DNA from: Mariprofundaceae bacterium
Lineage (GTDB): Bacteria; Pseudomonadota; Zetaproteobacteria; Mariprofundales; Mariprofundaceae
Reading direction: 5' to 3'
NCBI GenBank assembly: GCA_030950965.1
Contig: JAUZQP010000040.1
Location: forward strand, 1-6,438
DNA: 6,438 nt
Position 1 is the first letter of the stretch. Every line of letters starts with the position of its first letter. Of the stretch, positions 4,351 through 6,438 are shown piece after piece. A program made the translations under genes and the position numbers. The notes beneath the pieces were generated by a model. The model made no database searches, was not told the DNA's origin, and was given only the letters and a program-made list of their open reading frames with translations.

Positions 4351-5757
4351 TCATTTAGTCTCGGACAATAAATCTTTAATTATCTGTATATTTTCGCGTA
4401 TCATGATCACCATCTGTTTTTGAAGGTTTGCTATAGTACGAGATATCAAACGCCAGGCGTAGCCAGTCCGGCGATTAATTTTTTTAATCGCTTTGAGCAG
4501 GTTTCGCCAAACAACCTTCGCTAACTCGGCAACCCAACGGATCAATCGTTTAAGTGGAACAACAAACCATCGCCCAATAAATCTTACAGCCTTAACGATC
4601 CAGTGCCATGCTCGAACAGCCCCGCGCGCTAAAAATTTAAAGAAGATAACAACCCAATACCAAAGCCTTACAACGAGGCGAACATCCCATTGCCATATGA
4701 ATGTTAGTATCTCCACCATCCACTGCCATAGTTGAACAAGCCAGCGTGCAAGGACTTTTATGGAAATGGCAATCCAATGCCAAGGTGTTTGTATAAACGG
4801 GACGATCCATTGAAAAACCTTTGCAACAAGAGAGATGCACCATTCTGCAATCACAACGGTGATTCCTATAATCCAAAAAAAGCATTGAGAGACCCAGCGG
4901 CCTAAAACCACCATGAGACGGGTACAGCCACGCCAAAGGATTTGTCGTAAGCCATCTATCCACTCAGCCATAACCTCAAGCAGTTCAAAGGCGCTTTCTG
5001 CTAGTTTCGCAAGCCAACGAAAGAGAATGTTGATAGGAATCATCATCCAAAAGAATAACCGAGAAACCCAGCCCCCTAAAACAACCATAAAACGGGTACA
5101 GCCACGCCAAAGGGCTTCTAGTAAGCGACCTATCCACTCAGCCAAAGACTCAAGCAGTTCAATGGTGATTTCTAACAGTTTCGCAAGCCAGCGAAGGAGA
5201 ATGTTGAGCGGGATCATCATCCAATGAAAGAATCGTTTCATTAGGCGAATGACCCATTCTCCAACAACCATCATAACATCAAAAAACCAACACGTAGCTT
5301 GAGAGATCCATCGAAATAAAAATTTCATCGGTGTTACGATCAAGAGCGACGCTATTTTTGACATCCCATCCATCAACCAATAAAAACCATCAAGAATTTT
5401 AAAGATTAACTTTTCTAAAAGTGCGATTGACGTGCAAAGAAACAGAATGAATCTAGTGAATATACGGAAAATAAATTGAAGCGGGAGCCAAATAAGGTAA
5501 AAGATAAAAATCAATGTTATTCTTACCAAAAGAATAGGCCATATCACCGGAAACGAAAGCGTCAGCCAAATACTTTCATTATGCCACTCTCTGGCGATGA
5601 AGCTGCCCTCCTCCTCAGAACCAAATAGTTCTTCAACAACTTGCTCAAGTTTGAAAATGAAAAAGAGCAAACTAACACCAATAAAGGTATAAAATGTTAA
5701 CGGAGAAAGTAAGATAAGCGTAAGTTTTTTTTGCTGTTTATCCATTAGATCTAACAT
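4351..5757 (-). CDS. Unrecognised tryptophan-rich repetitive membrane protein
   Basis: 468 residues, of which 36 are Trp. Two hydrophobic segments near the N-terminus (about 12-36 and 63-110) flank an acidic loop (GSEEEG, 46-51). From residue 150 to about 419 Trp falls on a ladder with steps of 11 or 7: 150, 157, 168, 179, 190, 208, 230, 237, 248, 266, 288, 295, 306, 317, 328, 339, 346, 357, 368, (Gly379), 386, 397, 408. Many rungs have a second Trp two residues earlier (WxW). Residues 179-236 and 237-294 are 58-residue repeats, 41 of 58 identical. Eleven and seven residues are three and two helical turns, so Trp forms a stripe on one helix face. Pro residues (183, 241, 320, 325, 401) argue for several kinked helices, not one rod. 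The tail is basic, then polar. The ATG at 5757 has only a weak RBS; M5 (5745) is no better. No function is assigned. Confidence 0.8.
   Translation of the reverse strand: MLDLMDKQQKKLTLILLSPLTFYTFIGVSLLFFIFKLEQVVEELFGSEEEGSFIAREWHNESIWLTLSFPVIWPILLVRITLIFIFYLIWLPLQFIFRIFTRFILFLCTSIALLEKLIFKILDGFYWLMDGMSKIASLLIVTPMKFLFRWISQATCWFFDVMMVVGEWVIRLMKRFFHWMMIPLNILLRWLAKLLEITIELLESLAEWIGRLLEALWRGCTRFMVVLGGWVSRLFFWMMIPINILFRWLAKLAESAFELLEVMAEWIDGLRQILWRGCTRLMVVLGRWVSQCFFWIIGITVVIAEWCISLVAKVFQWIVPFIQTPWHWIAISIKVLARWLVQLWQWMVEILTFIWQWDVRLVVRLWYWVVIFFKFLARGAVRAWHWIVKAVRFIGRWFVVPLKRLIRWVAELAKVVWRNLLKAIKKINRRTGYAWRLISRTIANLQKQMVIMIRENIQIIKDLLSETK
4876..5223 (-). repeat. 174-bp tandem duplication inside the Trp-rich gene
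   Basis: The two units are 5050-5223 (residues 179-236) and 4876-5049 (residues 237-294). Shared anchors such as GGGTACAGCCACGCCAAAGG on the + strand begin at 4920 and 5094, exactly 174 bp apart. The units also share WMMIP, RWLAKL, AEWI, LWRGCTR and MVVLG. DNA similarity is high enough to show an in-frame duplication that has since diverged. Confidence 0.9.
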
Positions 5758-5788
5758 CCAGAAGTTCAGGATTTTTCATCACGATGGT

Positions 5789-5815
5789 GAGGCCTGCATC
5801 GTTCCGATGCACCTC
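5789..5815 (-). promoter_or_regulatory. Hairpin in the predicted leader of the Trp-rich gene
   Basis: GAGG-CC-TGCATC (5789-5800) pairs with GATGCA-CCTC (5806-5815): ten pairs with a two-base bulge and a five-base loop. It lies 32-58 bases upstream of the ATG at 5757. Part of it (GTTCCGATGC...CGTGGTAAT, 5801-5823) weakly resembles the left block of the dispersed repeat family, 16 of 24 bases against copy 1, so it may be a diverged third copy and not a regulatory structure. Confidence 0.35.
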
Positions 5816-5888
5816 GTGGTAATGTATCGATAGGTACTCGAGTGTCCAGTAGCGGACGGAGGTAAGCTGTGCCAATCAGCAATTCACC

Positions 5889-5940
5889 TTCCCTTTTAAG
5901 GCGGGATAAAACAACACGTCATTCTCGTCTTAAAAGGGAA
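5889..5940. repeat. Inverted repeat with 12-bp perfect stem, extended to 18 pairs as + strand RNA
   Basis: TTCCCTTTTAAG (5889-5900) and CTTAAAAGGGAA (5929-5940) are perfect complements. The next six positions inward (5901-5906 with 5923-5928) also pair if G-U is allowed on the + strand transcript, leaving a 16-base loop. ACC stands just outside both arms (5886-5888 and 5941-5943), which could be a 3-bp target duplication or chance. Confidence 0.6.
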
Positions 5941-6025
5941 ACCTTCGTTATTGAATCTACCTTCAATGGGCACTGGTTTCTTGATACTTGATGGATGCGA
6001 ACTTCTCTGTCGTCATGCGGCTATG

Positions 6026-6049
6026 CAGCGACAATTATAATTGTCGCTG
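6026..6049. repeat. Perfect 24-bp palindrome
   Basis: CAGCGACAATTA (6026-6037) is followed at once by its exact complement (6038-6049), with no spacer. It is longer and more perfect than expected by chance. It could be a binding site for a dimeric protein, a REP-like dispersed element or a cruciform site. No gene starts close enough to assign a target. Confidence 0.75.
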
Positions 6050-6089
6050 GACACCTTGAGGGTAAAAAATAGAGGGGGTGTGAATGATT

Positions 6090-6250
6090 AGGTAACTCGC
6101 AATAAATAATCTACCAAAATCGCGCAGTTTTTTTGTTCGGCATCAAGGCGCAAAAAGCAAAGCATAGCTCGCTATGTAAGCTTTTTTTGCAACGCCGATG
6201 CTGGGCAAAAATACAAGCCAGTTTGGCAGATTATTTGTTGCGAGTTTCCT
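6090..6250. mobile_element. Full-length hairpin element of about 160 bp, MITE/REP-like
   Basis: The ends pair over 29 positions with 26 matches: left AGGTAACTCGCAATAAATAA... (6090-6118) and right ...TTATTTGTTGCGAGTTTCCT (6222-6250). Pairing continues in patches to the centre, where CATAGC-TC-GCTATG (6163-6176) forms the tip. The centre of the ends (6170) and the centre of the tip (6169.5) agree, so it is one concentric palindrome. It has no reading frame of note. I found no clear target duplication, so the precise ends are uncertain. Elements with this look are common as dispersed non-autonomous repeats. Confidence 0.7.
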
Positions 6251-6323
6251 TACATGAAGTCAGCTTGCATCCATGCCTTGATTCGTTGTAATACAGCCCC
6301 GTTAACATTTTCAGATAAAAATA

Positions 6324-6340
6324 AAAGGTGGTGATTTTTG
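6324..6340 (+). promoter_or_regulatory. Near-ideal Shine-Dalgarno site with TTG start
   Basis: AAAGGTGGTGAT (6324-6335) matches the full anti-Shine-Dalgarno complement TAAGGAGGTGAT at 10 of 12 bases. TTG at 6338-6340 follows at the right distance. An in-frame TGA at 6332-6334 excludes any earlier start, and no ATG precedes Met20, so TTG is the likely start. Confidence 0.6.
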
Positions 6341-6438
6341 ATAACTTTAGCTGAGCTTCAATCTGGTGAGTGTGGCAGAGCCAGTCAGATCAGGATGTCC
6401 TGTGGGCTGCGTGAATTTCCTGTGGAGCTATTTGACCT
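6338..6438 (+). CDS. N-terminus of a small protein, possibly FeoA-like (partial)
   Basis: Open at the right edge after 33 codons. With TTG read as Met it gives MITLAELQSGECGRASQIRM, then SCGLREFPVELFD. The order T-L-x-E-L-x-x-G-E-x-G-x-x-x-x-I, a short turn, then L-R-x-x-x-x-x-L-x-D-L fits the start of an FeoA/SH3-like domain, where the usual block is ...LRRRLLELG. FeoA is a small cytoplasmic partner of the ferrous iron transporter FeoB. Two Cys residues (12 and 22) are notable but not diagnostic. No Fur box could be recognised upstream. The match is short, so the family call is tentative; the existence of the gene is better supported by its ribosome binding site. Confidence 0.45.
   Translation, partial: MITLAELQSGECGRASQIRMSCGLREFPVELFD

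Larger units (their letters stand above)
5758..6337. other. 580-bp non-coding region filled with palindromic elements
   Basis: No credible gene on either strand. Besides the repeats listed separately, a weak minus-strand promoter for the Trp-rich gene can be proposed: TGGACA (5848-5843), a 16-base spacer, and TACATT (5826-5821). Its leader would contain the hairpin at 5789-5815. The match is only moderate (five and four of six), so I do not list it as its own feature. Confidence 0.5.

Noticed and set aside
4913..5227. 104-codon + strand frame with internal repeats
   Set aside because: Antisense to the 174-bp duplication of the Trp-rich gene; its repeats simply mirror that gene, whose Trp ladder shows which strand is coding.
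4351..5757. Trp-rich gene as a low-complexity artefact of a CCA-rich opposite strand
   Set aside because: A 468-codon open frame with N-terminal membrane segments, a helical register kept across duplication, and a normal polar C-terminal tail is unlikely by chance, though weak start signals leave some doubt.

Overview
The window reads as part of a gammaproteobacterial chromosome; this is an inference from gene content, codon use and repeat style, with no rRNA or marker gene to prove it. The left edge holds the last 46 codons of an RND/MMPL-type inner-membrane exporter. It is followed on the + strand by a 434-residue outer-membrane barrel protein of the DUF1302 type, a common exporter/barrel pairing. 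Between them sits a 113-bp palindromic miniature element (145-257) with perfect 14-bp terminal inverted repeats and a perfect 8-bp target duplication. It landed exactly on what was an ATGA stop/start overlap, so both genes stayed intact and the barrel gene acquired a new ribosome binding site inside the element.

From about 1570 to 4350 the composition becomes clearly A+T-richer and the genes switch to the minus strand. A two-gene operon encodes an AAA/ABC-type ATPase (RloA-like, 441 residues, GTG start) and a TOPRIM-like RloB protein (220 residues) starting one base after the ATPase stop. Pairs of this kind are known or suspected phage-defence modules (RloA/RloB, AbiL-like; logic comparable to PARIS and OLD systems). 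The operon has a good sigma70-type promoter (TTGACA-16-AATAAT) with a perfect palindrome over its -10 element. It is bracketed by two direct copies of a dispersed repeat (1573-1660 and 3927-4030). A 23-codon reading frame with a strong ribosome binding site, facing the end of rloB, may be the stump of a gene cut by the arrival of this cassette.

From 4351 to 5757 on the minus strand lies an unrecognised 468-residue membrane protein with 36 tryptophans (7.7%). From about residue 150 to 419 the Trp residues fall on a strict ladder of 11- and 7-residue steps. Two 58-residue units inside it (71% identical) come from a 174-bp tandem duplication. This is the most novel object in the window.

The rest (5758-6337) is non-coding and crowded with palindromes: a leader hairpin, an 18-bp stem, a perfect 24-bp palindrome, and a roughly 160-bp full-length hairpin element. 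At the right edge a + strand gene opens with TTG behind an almost ideal Shine-Dalgarno sequence; its first 33 residues resemble an FeoA-type small domain.

Taken together: an exporter/porin operon and a possible feoA-like gene flank an accessory region with a defence operon and a bizarre membrane protein, embedded in several families of palindromic repeats.
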